Shown piece after piece: positions 16,149 through 23,778 of a stretch of DNA of 64,000 nucleotides (positions within the stretch are counted from its first letter, which is position 1; every line of letters begins with the position of its first letter). A program made the position numbers and the translations under genes. This DNA is from Microbispora sp. H11081 (GTDB lineage: Bacteria > Actinomycetota > Actinomycetes > Streptosporangiales > Streptosporangiaceae): the NCBI RefSeq assembly GCF_012999535.1, contig NZ_JABBWV010000003.1, forward strand, positions 270,439 to 334,438, in the 5' to 3' direction. The notes under the pieces are model-generated. The model was given only the letters and a program-made list of their open reading frames with translations, was not told the DNA's origin and ran no database searches.

Positions 16149-16424
16149 GTGCTGACAGTCACCGACCACGCCGTTCGGGCGATCCGGGATCTGATGGTGG
16201 GGGAGTATCTCCCCGAGGAGGCGGGCCTGCGCATCGCGGCCAAGCCGGGCGAGCCCGCCTCGCTGGAGTTGTCGCTGGTCAGCGCGCCCTTCACGGGCGA
16301 CGAGGTGATCGAGAGAGCGGACGTGCGCGTCTTCGTCGAGCCGGAGGTCGCGCAGGCCGTCGGCGGCAAGACCCTGGACGCCGAGGCCGGTCCCGGCGGC
16401 CGTCCGACCTTCCGCCTCACCTAG
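16149..16424 (+). CDS. HesB/IscA-fold protein lacking cysteines
   Basis: 91 residues from a GTG preceded by GAGGAGG at 6 nt. The fold pattern of A-type Fe-S carriers is clear (VTDHAVRAIRDLM, GLRIAAKPGEP, FVEPEVAQAVGGKTLDAE). However, the protein has no cysteine at all, whereas IscA/HesB bind clusters through three conserved Cys. It therefore cannot act as a classical Fe-S scaffold. Actinobacterial members of this type are often left as adhesin or HesB-like proteins, and their role is unknown. Confidence 0.85.
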   Translation: MLTVTDHAVRAIRDLMVGEYLPEEAGLRIAAKPGEPASLELSLVSAPFTGDEVIERADVRVFVEPEVAQAVGGKTLDAEAGPGGRPTFRLT

Positions 16425-16428
16425 GCGA

Positions 16429-16734
16429 TCACTGGTCGCCTTCGTCCTCCTCTTCGTCGTCGGGCGGGAGGCCGGTGCCCGCCACCGTGTCGGCGAGCTG
16501 GTCGTCGTCGAGCCGTCCGGTGGGCGGCTGCCCGGCCGTTCCTCCTCCGGACGCCCCGCCGCCCGAGACTCCCTTGCCGCCGACGATGCCCGCGGCGTCG
16601 AGGTCCGCCTGCTCCACCGATCCCTGCCGGGTGGCGCGGATGCCGGGCGTGCGGTTCTTGAACCGCGGGTCGTCCTGCGCGTTGGTCGCCAGCTCCTCGG
16701 CCAGCTGCTTCGGGTTCATCTTCTTCTCGTCCAT
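16429..16734 (-). CDS. small acidic conserved hypothetical protein
   Basis: 101 residues from the ATG at 16734 (MDEKKMNPKQ); the ATG at 16719 is an alternative. The N-terminal half is helical with RFKNRTPGIRATRQGSVE, the middle is Gly-rich, and the C-terminus is a very acidic tail (PDDEEEDEGDQ). No domain is recognised and no membrane segment is seen. It lies 4 nt from the convergent HesB-like stop and directly behind the terminator hairpin of the NRPS gene, so it is probably independently expressed. Confidence 0.65.
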   Translation of the reverse strand: MDEKKMNPKQLAEELATNAQDDPRFKNRTPGIRATRQGSVEQADLDAAGIVGGKGVSGGGASGGGTAGQPPTGRLDDDQLADTVAGTGLPPDDEEEDEGDQ

Positions 16735-16736
16735 AC

Positions 16737-16758
16737 GGGCCGCCGTACCCGGCGGCCC
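16737..16758 (-). terminator. terminator downstream of the NRPS-MFS gene
   Basis: GGGCCGCCG (16737-16745), loop TACC and CGGCGGCCC (16750-16758) form a perfect 9-bp stem 40 nt after the NRPS stop in its direction of transcription. It also sits just before the start of the small acidic gene. Confidence 0.65.
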
Positions 16759-16773
16759 GCGTGCCATTCACCT

Positions 16774-16805
16774 GGTCACAGCTAGGTCACAGCTGGGTCA
16801 CAGCT
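16774..16805. repeat. three 11-bp-spaced direct repeats at the NRPS 3' end
   Basis: GGTCACAGCT occurs at 16774-16783, 16785-16794 and 16796-16805, an exact 11-bp period. The last copy includes the NRPS stop codon. The one-helical-turn phasing resembles a protein-binding iteron, but slippage expansion is equally possible. Confidence 0.7.
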
Positions 16806-19800
16806 CGGACGGGACGCGCTGGGCCGGAACGCTCGCCTCCTGGCGGCTGCGCAGCGCCTCCAGGCCGACCAGGTCGTCCGGCTCGGCGTCCGGGGTCTCC
16901 TGGTCGAACCTCGCCAGGGCCGGGTGCCGCAGGGCCAGCGTGATCGTCAGCGCGATGGCCAGGCCGCACACGATGTACAGCAGGCCGATGCCGCGGCCTT
17001 CCCCCGTGCCGATGACCTTTCCGACCGTGTCCGCCAGCGCGCCGCCGGGCCGCATCAGCGGTTCGAGGACCAGCCCCACCAGCCAGGCCTGTACGGCCAG
17101 CCCGACCGGCTGGGTCGACAGCGCCAGCATCCGGTTGATCGAGATGACCCGGGCGTGGTAGCGCTGGGGCACCTTCGAATGGATGATCGTCAGCCAGATG
17201 CCGTCGCTGATCGTCATCATCAGCGACATGCCGAAGGCGCCGACCGCGATCAGGACGAGCGACGGACGCATGCCGGCGATTGCGCAGAAGACGCCGAGCA
17301 CGCCGGCGGCCGACAGCATGCCGAACATCCGGCGGTGGCGCGGGCCGCCCCACAGGGCGATGATCAGGCCGCCGCAGACCGCCCCGATCCCGGCGAGCAG
17401 CGCCACCCGGCCGGTGTCGGCCAGCTCGCCGACCGACAGCACCAGCGGCGGGATCATGATGAACCCGGTGAACAGGAAGAAGTTCACGATGAACATCGTG
17501 AAGGCCATGGCCCGCAGGCCCCGCCGCCGCAGCAGGTAGCGGAAGCCGTTGCGGATCTCCGCGGAGACCGTCTCGCGGCGCCGCCAGGCCATCGTGGCGG
17601 GGAAGCGGACCAGCAGGGTCACGCCGAACGCGATCGCGTAGAAGACCACGTTGGCGGTCAGGATGCCCTCGATGCCGATCAGCGCCAGCACGGCGACGGA
17701 GAACAGCGGGACCATGAGCTGGGCCACGGCGTTGCCGAGCTGGACGACACCGCCGACGTGGTGCAGATAGTGCTTGGGCGCGAGCTGTGGTCCCGCCGAC
17801 TGCCAGGCCACCCGTTGCAGGGTCACCGATATCGACAGCAGCACCAGCAGGCCGTACAGCAGGGGCATGGACAGCACGTCGCCCACCATCAGTGCGAGCA
17901 GCGCGGCCTGCACGGCCAGGGACATGCCGTCGGCGGCGAGCATCGCCCGTTTGCGGTCGTACCGGTCGACGAGCGCGCCGATCAGCGGCGCGAGCACGAG
18001 CCCGGGCACCAGGGCGACGATGGCGAACAGGCCGAACTGCACCAGCGAACCGCTCTGCAGGTACGCCCAGATCGGCACGGCGAACTCGGTCATCACGGCG
18101 CCGATCATGGAGACGATCTGGCCGGTCGCGACCGTGAAGAAGCGCCCGAGGCTGGGCTGGGGGCCGGCCACGTCGGCGCGCCGGTCGGCGGACACGGCCT
18201 GCCGCCACCAGGTGGCCGTGTCGCCGGGTTCCGGGACGTGCCACTCCTCCGGACGGTCCACGAGGGTGTGGGAGGTCGTGACGATCGCGGCCAGCTCCTC
18301 CGTGCGGTAGCGGAGGAAATAGTGGCCGGCCTCGGCCATGACGACCAGCGCGGTCGTCTCGGAGACGCAGTGCCAGTCGCGGTAGCGCTCCTGGTAGAAG
18401 TCGGTCAGGGCGTCACGGTCGCCGACGATCGAGATCACCGGGGCGCGCAGCCGCGGGCTCTGCTGCTCCACGAGCTCGCTGAAGTAGTCCTCGCCGGCCC
18501 GCGCGTCCACCCGCATGGTGCGGATGATGTGGTCGACCTGCTCGGGATCGAGGTCCTGGAGGTCGGCGCCCATCGCGCGGAGCCAGTTGGCGTGCGCGTT
18601 GGCGTTGTCCAGCGCCTTGCTGCGGAAGATCCGGCCGAGCAGGCCGTTGAGGCCCTTGCTCGGCGTGGCGAACGGGAAGCTGCCGCCCGTGTAGACGGCC
18701 TCGACGCGCCGCCCGGCCGCCTCCAGCCGCCGCGCGATCTCGGCGGTCAGCGCGCTGCCGACGCAGTGGCCGTACAACGCGACAGGGCCGCGCACCCGTT
18801 CGAGAACCTCGTCGCAGACCCGCTGGGCGGCCTCGTGGAACGGGATCGTGCTCTCCTCGACGCCCAGTTCGTGGCCGGGCAGGGCGACGGAGAACAGCGT
18901 GTGGCCGTCCGGCAGCGCGTCGGCCAGCGGCTGGTAGACCATGGCGCTCGCCCCGCCGTACGGGATGCAGACGAGCGACAGCACGGGGGACTTGACCGGA
19001 CGGGTGAGCTCGACGAGCAGGCCGCGTGGGCCGTCGTCGGCGGCGCCGTCCTGCCCCGAGCTCGCGGCGTCGATCAGCGTGGCCAGCTCCCGCACCGTGC
19101 GGTTGGCGATCGCGTCGAGGACGGTCACCTGGTAGCCGTCGGCGGGCAGCACCTGCCGGAGCTTGGCGACCATGCGGATGAGCAGCAGCGAGTGGCCGCC
19201 GAGCGCGTTGAAGTCGCTGTCGATCGAGATGGCGTCGATGCCGAGGACCTCACGCCAGACCTCGGCCACCGCGATCTCGGTCTCCGTCTCCGGCTCGGCC
19301 AGGTCGTCGCCCACCCGGACGACCGGGTCGGGCAGCGCCTTGCGGTCCACCTTGCCGTTGGCGTTGAGCGGGATGGTCTCCAGCGGCACGAACACCGATG
19401 GGACCATGTAGTCGGGCAGCCGCTCCGCGCAGTGCTCCGCCAGATCGGCCGGTTCGGCCGCCGTGGGCACGTAGTAGGCGACGAGCCGCTTGTCCTCGGG
19501 CGTGAACGCGTGCACGGTGACGACCGCGTCCCGTACGCCGGGGTGGTCGAGTACGGCCGCCCTGACCTCGTCCAGCTCGATGCGGTAGCCGCGGATCTTC
19601 ACCTGGTCGTCGAACCGGCCGAGGAAGGCCACGTCGCCGTCGCGGGTCCAGGCCACCCGGTCGCCGGTGCGGTACATCCGGCCCCCGGGATCGAAAGGAT
19701 CCGGCAGGAACCGCTCCTCGGTGAGGTCGGGCCTGTTCATGTAGCCGCGGGTGACGCCCACACCGCCGACGTACAGCTCGCCCGGCACACCGACCGGCTG

Positions 19801-22320
19801 GAGCTTGCGGGCGGCGTCCAGGACGTACATGCGCATGTTGGGCAACGGACGGCCGATCGGGACGACCTCCACGAGCTGGGCGTCCCGCACGGGGTAGATA
19901 CAGGTGCCGACCGACGCCTCGGTGGGGCCGTACTCGTTGACCAGCCGGCCGGGGCCCAGCATCTCCAGCCACCGGTTGGCCATCGAGCCGGGCAGCGCCT
20001 CGCCCGCCACGACGATCGTCCCCGCGAGCGCGGCGGCCTGTCCGGCGTCGATCTGGTGACCGAGCACCTCCAGGTGGCCGGGGGTGCACTTGATGAAGCT
20101 GTACGGCCCGCCCGCGATCAGCAGCGCGCCCAACTCGCCCATGTCGAAGTCCTGCGGCAGCACGGTGACCCGCTGGCCGGTGACGAGCGGCGCCCACAGG
20201 TTGGGCACCACGAGGTCGAACGCCACCGAGCCGAACAGCGGCGCGCCGCCGTCTCCCTGGGACGCCAGGTCCTTCACGGCCCACCACACGTGGTTCACCA
20301 GGCCGCGGTGGGTGACCTGCACGCCCTTTGGCTTGCCCGTGGACCCCGACGTGAAGATCACATAGGCCAGCCGGTCGATGTCGTACGGCACGCCCACCGG
20401 CTCGCGCGGCCGGTCGTCGAGCACGCCGCCGTCCACGTCCACGACCCCGTCCACGACCCCGTCCAGCGCGTCGACGCCGTCGAACAGGTGCGCGTAACCC
20501 GCTGAGGTCAGGACCAGCGGGGTCGCGGCGATCGACAGCATGTCCGAGACGCGCTGCGCGGGAAACTTGGGGTCCATCGGCAGGTAGGCCGCGCCCGCCT
20601 TCCACACGCCCAGCAGGCAGGCGATCAGCTCCGGGCTCCGGTCGAGCAGCACGCCCACCGTGTCCTCGGGGCCGATCCCGCGCTCGCGCAGCAGGTGGGC
20701 GACCTGGTTGGCGCGGGCGTGCAGCTCGGCGTAGGTGGTCGTGCGGCCCTCGAACGAGACGGCGACCGCGTCGGAATCCGCGTGCCGCTCAAGCAGCTCG
20801 GGCAGGGCCACGTCGGGGTACGGCCGGGCCGAATCGTTCCACGTCCCGAGGATCAGGTCGCGCTCGGCGTCGGTGAGCAGGTCGAGCGCGGCCAGCGGGG
20901 TGTCCGGCGCGGCGGCGATCCGCTCGGCCAGCGCCCGGTAGTGCCCGGCCATCCGGGTGATGGAGTCCGCGTCGAAGCGGTCCTTCTGGTAGGTCAGGTA
21001 GAGCTCGGGGTCGCCGGCGCCGTTCAGGTGCACGAGCAGGGCGAGGTCGTAGGTGAAGTCGTCGACCTCGTGCTCCCAGACCGACGCCTCCAGCTCGGGC
21101 CAGCGCCCCCGCTGGTCGCGGAAGACGCGCAGCGAGAAGCCGACCGGCGACGGCGAGAAGTTGCGGGCGTCCCGGTCGCTGAGCCCTCCGGCCAGCTCGG
21201 AGAACGGCAGGTGGTTGGCGAGCGCCTCGCCGAGCCCGCGCCGCACTCCCGCGGCGGCCTGCCGGAACGACGGGTCGCCCGCCAGGTCGGCGCGCAGCGG
21301 CAGGGCGTTGACGAAGCAGCCAAGCACCGGCTCCAGCTCCACCCGGCGCCGGCCGCCGTCCACCGTGGCGATCGTCAGGTCGTGCTGTCCCGTGTAGCGC
21401 GCCAGCAGCATCGAGAAGACCGTGAGCAGGGCCACGAACGGGGTGGTTCCGGGGCCGCCGGCCTCCCGCAGCGCCCGAAGGACCTCCTCCGGCAGCGTGA
21501 ACAGGTGACAGTCGCTGCGGTTGCCCTCGGCGACGGTCTGGCCCTCCCGCGCGATGGGAAGCTCCACCGCGCTCGCGCCGTCCAGCCGGTCGCGCCAGTA
21601 GGCCAGGCGCCGCTCGCGCTGTTCGCCGCTCAGCTCACGCCGCGACCAGGCCGCGTAGTCGGCGTACTGCAGCGGGGGCGGGGCGACCCCGGCGGGGCGG
21701 CCCTCGTGGACGGCCGCGTAGACGGCGGTCAGCTCGTCCACGATGATGCCGACCGACCACCCGTCGCACGCGATGTGGTGGCAGACGAACATCAGCACGT
21801 GGTCCTCGTCGGCCAGCCGGACGAGCGTCGTGCGGTGGACCGGTCCGGTCTCCAGGTCGAAGCGTTCGACGGCGGCCCTGGCCGTGATCTCCCTGGCGCG
21901 GCCCTCCCGGTCGGCCTCCGGCAGGTCCCGCAGGTCGACGACGTCGAGCGGCGCGGGTCCCGGGTCGAGGACGATCTGCCGGGGCTCGTGCCCGTCGCCC
22001 TCGTAGACCGTGCGCAGGATCTCGTGGCGTTCGACGAGGCTGTCCAGGGCGACGGTGAGGGCGCGGATGTCGAGCGGGCCGGTCAGCCGCAGGCCGATGG
22101 TGGCGTTCGGCGCCGGGGCGCCCTCCGCGAAGCGGGCGCCGAGCCACATCTGGGTCTGCTCGTAGGAGCAGGGGGCGGGTCCCTCTCCACGGGGGGCGAT
22201 CACGCTCGCGGCGGCGGCCCTGGCGGCTCTGGCGGCGAGCAGCCGGCGCAGCGCCTCCTGTCTGCGTGGGGGAAGGGACGCTATTAGAAGCTCGTTGTCA
22301 GTCGTCGGCGATATCGTCAC
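16798..22320 (-). CDS. NRPS module fused to MFS exporter (C-A-T-TE-MFS)
   Basis: 1840 residues from a GTG with AGGAG 8 nt upstream. Order: N-terminal docking-like helix (1-50); condensation domain (51-470; HHIACDG at 181-187); adenylation domain (500-1005; A3 FTSGSTGKPKG near 656-666, A5 NEYGPTE, A10 NANGK); carrier (1015-1090, Ser1044 in GGHS); thioesterase (1110-1350) with Cys1186 in GHCVG plus Asp1303 and His1333; MFS transporter (about 1390-1800). My alignment gives A-domain residues D702 L703 P706 K744 V770 A772 E796 V804 G805 K990. This shares 7 of 10 with the published Asn code DLTKLGEVGK, so an Asn/Asp-like substrate is inferred. Donor chains probably come from the FkbH carrier. NRPS/MFS fusions are known, but the product here is not. 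Confidence 0.95.
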   Translation of the reverse strand: MTISPTTDNELLIASLPPRRQEALRRLLAARAARAAAASVIAPRGEGPAPCSYEQTQMWLGARFAEGAPAPNATIGLRLTGPLDIRALTVALDSLVERHEILRTVYEGDGHEPRQIVLDPGPAPLDVVDLRDLPEADREGRAREITARAAVERFDLETGPVHRTTLVRLADEDHVLMFVCHHIACDGWSVGIIVDELTAVYAAVHEGRPAGVAPPPLQYADYAAWSRRELSGEQRERRLAYWRDRLDGASAVELPIAREGQTVAEGNRSDCHLFTLPEEVLRALREAGGPGTTPFVALLTVFSMLLARYTGQHDLTIATVDGGRRRVELEPVLGCFVNALPLRADLAGDPSFRQAAAGVRRGLGEALANHLPFSELAGGLSDRDARNFSPSPVGFSLRVFRDQRGRWPELEASVWEHEVDDFTYDLALLVHLNGAGDPELYLTYQKDRFDADSITRMAGHYRALAERIAAAPDTPLAALDLLTDAERDLILGTWNDSARPYPDVALPELLERHADSDAVAVSFEGRTTTYAELHARANQVAHLLRERGIGPEDTVGVLLDRSPELIACLLGVWKAGAAYLPMDPKFPAQRVSDMLSIAATPLVLTSAGYAHLFDGVDALDGVVDGVVDVDGGVLDDRPREPVGVPYDIDRLAYVIFTSGSTGKPKGVQVTHRGLVNHVWWAVKDLASQGDGGAPLFGSVAFDLVVPNLWAPLVTGQRVTVLPQDFDMGELGALLIAGGPYSFIKCTPGHLEVLGHQIDAGQAAALAGTIVVAGEALPGSMANRWLEMLGPGRLVNEYGPTEASVGTCIYPVRDAQLVEVVPIGRPLPNMRMYVLDAARKLQPVGVPGELYVGGVGVTRGYMNRPDLTEERFLPDPFDPGGRMYRTGDRVAWTRDGDVAFLGRFDDQVKIRGYRIELDEVRAAVLDHPGVRDAVVTVHAFTPEDKRLVAYYVPTAAEPADLAEHCAERLPDYMVPSVFVPLETIPLNANGKVDRKALPDPVVRVGDDLAEPETETEIAVAEVWREVLGIDAISIDSDFNALGGHSLLLIRMVAKLRQVLPADGYQVTVLDAIANRTVRELATLIDAASSGQDGAADDGPRGLLVELTRPVKSPVLSLVCIPYGGASAMVYQPLADALPDGHTLFSVALPGHELGVEESTIPFHEAAQRVCDEVLERVRGPVALYGHCVGSALTAEIARRLEAAGRRVEAVYTGGSFPFATPSKGLNGLLGRIFRSKALDNANAHANWLRAMGADLQDLDPEQVDHIIRTMRVDARAGEDYFSELVEQQSPRLRAPVISIVGDRDALTDFYQERYRDWHCVSETTALVVMAEAGHYFLRYRTEELAAIVTTSHTLVDRPEEWHVPEPGDTATWWRQAVSADRRADVAGPQPSLGRFFTVATGQIVSMIGAVMTEFAVPIWAYLQSGSLVQFGLFAIVALVPGLVLAPLIGALVDRYDRKRAMLAADGMSLAVQAALLALMVGDVLSMPLLYGLLVLLSISVTLQRVAWQSAGPQLAPKHYLHHVGGVVQLGNAVAQLMVPLFSVAVLALIGIEGILTANVVFYAIAFGVTLLVRFPATMAWRRRETVSAEIRNGFRYLLRRRGLRAMAFTMFIVNFFLFTGFIMIPPLVLSVGELADTGRVALLAGIGAVCGGLIIALWGGPRHRRMFGMLSAAGVLGVFCAIAGMRPSLVLIAVGAFGMSLMMTISDGIWLTIIHSKVPQRYHARVISINRMLALSTQPVGLAVQAWLVGLVLEPLMRPGGALADTVGKVIGTGEGRGIGLLYIVCGLAIALTITLALRHPALARFDQETPDAEPDDLVGLEALRSRQEASVPAQRVPSEL

Positions 22321-22454
22321 CGAGCGTTCTCCTCTCTGCGCGCGGAAATGCGCAGGATCAGCTGACCACGCAGAAAAGTGGTTGAACTCGAAAACGCTTT
22401 ATCGTCGATTCGCGAGGCCTCGCCCGCGATCTCGGCGCGTTTCGGGTCGAGACG

Positions 22455-22472
22455 CGTGGGAGCGCTCCCACG
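22455..22472. promoter_or_regulatory. CebR-like LacI-family operator
   Basis: CGTGGGAGCGCTCCCACG is an exact 18-bp palindrome. Its inner 14 bp, TGGGAGCGCTCCCA, is the published consensus for CebR, the cellobiose/cello-oligosaccharide repressor of Streptomyces. It starts about 8 bp after the predicted NRPS transcription start, a position suited to repression by roadblock. Another LacI-family regulator could use the same site. Confidence 0.8.
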
Positions 22473-22475
22473 AAA

Positions 22476-22488
22476 GTGATTATTTCAC
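22476..22488. promoter_or_regulatory. short dyad at the NRPS -10 region
   Basis: GTGA, a 5-nt centre and TCAC (GTGATTATTTCAC) lie between the CebR-like palindrome and the predicted -10. It may be a second regulator site or chance. Confidence 0.3.
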
Positions 22489-22516
22489 GATACGGTATGT
22501 GAGTCTGGTCACGCAA
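22487..22516 (-). promoter_or_regulatory. predicted promoter of the NRPS-MFS gene
   Basis: On the minus strand: TTGCGT (22516-22511), an 18-bp spacer and TATCGT (22492-22487). The predicted start near 22480 leaves a leader of about 160 nt. In the rest of the 507-bp divergent region (22321-22827) I see only the sites listed here and no small gene. Confidence 0.5.
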
Positions 22517-22670
22517 GCCTGTGTTCGACCTGCGGACAAGCGCGGAGTGTAAGGGGAAACCGACCTTCCGTAATTGATTGTGGGCGGCCGAACACGCGTT
22601 CCCGGCGGCATTGCCGATGCACACGAGAGCGTGTCGGACGAGTTGACTCTGTTAGTCAGGCAAACCGAAT

Positions 22671-22682
22671 GAAACATGTTTC
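22671..22682. promoter_or_regulatory. 12-bp palindrome abutting the dioxygenase promoter
   Basis: GAAACATGTTTC is a perfect palindrome ending one base before the -35 hexamer at 22683. It is AT-rich in a GC-rich region and ideally placed for an activator or repressor. The cognate regulator is not in the cluster. Confidence 0.55.
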
Positions 22683-22711
22683 TTGCAAGTAACCCGGCCC
22701 TGTTCTATGTT
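22683..22711 (+). promoter_or_regulatory. predicted promoter of the dioxygenase-FkbH-GT operon
   Basis: TTGCAA (22683-22688), exactly 17 bp, then TATGTT (22706-22711). The leader to the ATG at 22828 is about 110 nt. Confidence 0.55.
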
Positions 22712-22827
22712 GGCCGCCGGAATCTTTTTGCCGCAGGAGGAGCCGTCCATTCGAGGGCCCGCCTGCCCTGTTAATTCGATTTCCCCCGCGCTCGGCCGCG
22801 GCCGGATCCCGTGCAGAAGGAGGACGC

Positions 22828-23754
22828 ATGGACGACTTCTGGAAGCCCCTGGAAATAACCCCCGACGGCACCGCCCCCACGCCGGAGGGACTGGTGGAAC
22901 GGCTGCGCGAGACGAACGTCGGCGACCTGCTGGTCCGGGAGAAGGCGCTCGTCTTCCGGGGGTTCGGCGTCACTCCTGACACCCTCGACGCCGTCATGGA
23001 CATGCTGCTGCCCAACCGGCTGGCGTACGTCCACGGCAACTCGCCCCGCACCAAGGTGGGCGGCAACGTCTACACCTCGACCGAGTACCCGCCCGAGTAC
23101 ACGATCTCGATGCACAACGAGTTGTCGTACTCCGCGGCCTGGCCCTCCCGGCTGCTGTTCTACTGCGAGAAGGCGGCGGCGAGCGGCGGGGCGACTCCCG
23201 TCGTGGACGGCGTGCGCTGGCTGGAGTCGCTCGACGACGAGGTCAGGGAGGCGTTCGCCAAGGGGGTGCGCTACACCCAGAACCTGCACGCCGGCCGCGG
23301 CCTCGGCAAGAGCTGGCAGGAGACGTTCGAGACCGAGGACCGCGACCAGGTGGCCGAGTTCCTCGACGGCATCGGGGCGGACTGGCAGTGGCGTCCCGAC
23401 GGCGGCGTCCGGGTCGCGCAGGTCAGGCCCGCCACCACCCGGCACCCGGTGACCGGCGCCGAGGTGTGGTTCAACCAGGCCGACCAGTGGCATCCCGCCT
23501 CGCTGGGCGATGAGACCGCCGCCATGCTCGCCGAGCTGATGCCGCCGGAGGAGCTGCCGCAGTCGGTCACGTTCCCCGACGGCGCCCCCATCCCCGGCGA
23601 CTACGTCATCCAGGCCCGCGACCGCGGCCTGGACAACGCGGTGGACGTCGACTGGCGGGAGGGCGACCTGCTGCTGATCGACAACGTGCTGGTCGGGCAC
23701 GGCCGCAGGCCGTTCACCGGCTCGCGCCGCATCCTCGTCGCCATGTCCGACTGA
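22828..23754 (+). CDS. SyrP/TauD-type Fe(II)/2-oxoglutarate dioxygenase
   Basis: 308 residues; GGAGG precedes the ATG. TauD/TfdA-family double-stranded beta-helix with metal ligands His96-x-Glu98 (SMHNELSY) and His291 (VGHGRRPF). The H-x-E form is shared with clavaminate synthase and with SyrP, the carrier-bound aspartate beta-hydroxylase of syringomycin synthesis. The Arg in TGSRRI near the C-terminus fits 2-oxoglutarate binding. Likely role: beta-hydroxylation of the amino acid tethered to the neighbouring NRPS carrier, an inference supported by that module's Asn/Asp-like code. It is first gene of a three-gene operon, 24 nt before the FkbH gene. Confidence 0.9.
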   Translation: MDDFWKPLEITPDGTAPTPEGLVERLRETNVGDLLVREKALVFRGFGVTPDTLDAVMDMLLPNRLAYVHGNSPRTKVGGNVYTSTEYPPEYTISMHNELSYSAAWPSRLLFYCEKAAASGGATPVVDGVRWLESLDDEVREAFAKGVRYTQNLHAGRGLGKSWQETFETEDRDQVAEFLDGIGADWQWRPDGGVRVAQVRPATTRHPVTGAEVWFNQADQWHPASLGDETAAMLAELMPPEELPQSVTFPDGAPIPGDYVIQARDRGLDNAVDVDWREGDLLLIDNVLVGHGRRPFTGSRRILVAMSD

Positions 23755-23778
23755 TCACGCTCTCGGGAGGGAAACGTA

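Noticed and set aside
16924..20505. A very long open plus-strand frame (over 1100 codons) opposite the NRPS gene
   Set aside because: High-GC antisense shadow: low-complexity Arg/His/Gly/Asp-rich translation, no domain, and the minus strand encodes intact NRPS domains over the whole interval.
20695..22287. Second long plus-strand frame opposite the NRPS condensation domain
   Set aside because: Same reason: repetitive Arg/Gly/Val-rich translation without a ribosome-binding site, opposite strongly conserved motifs.
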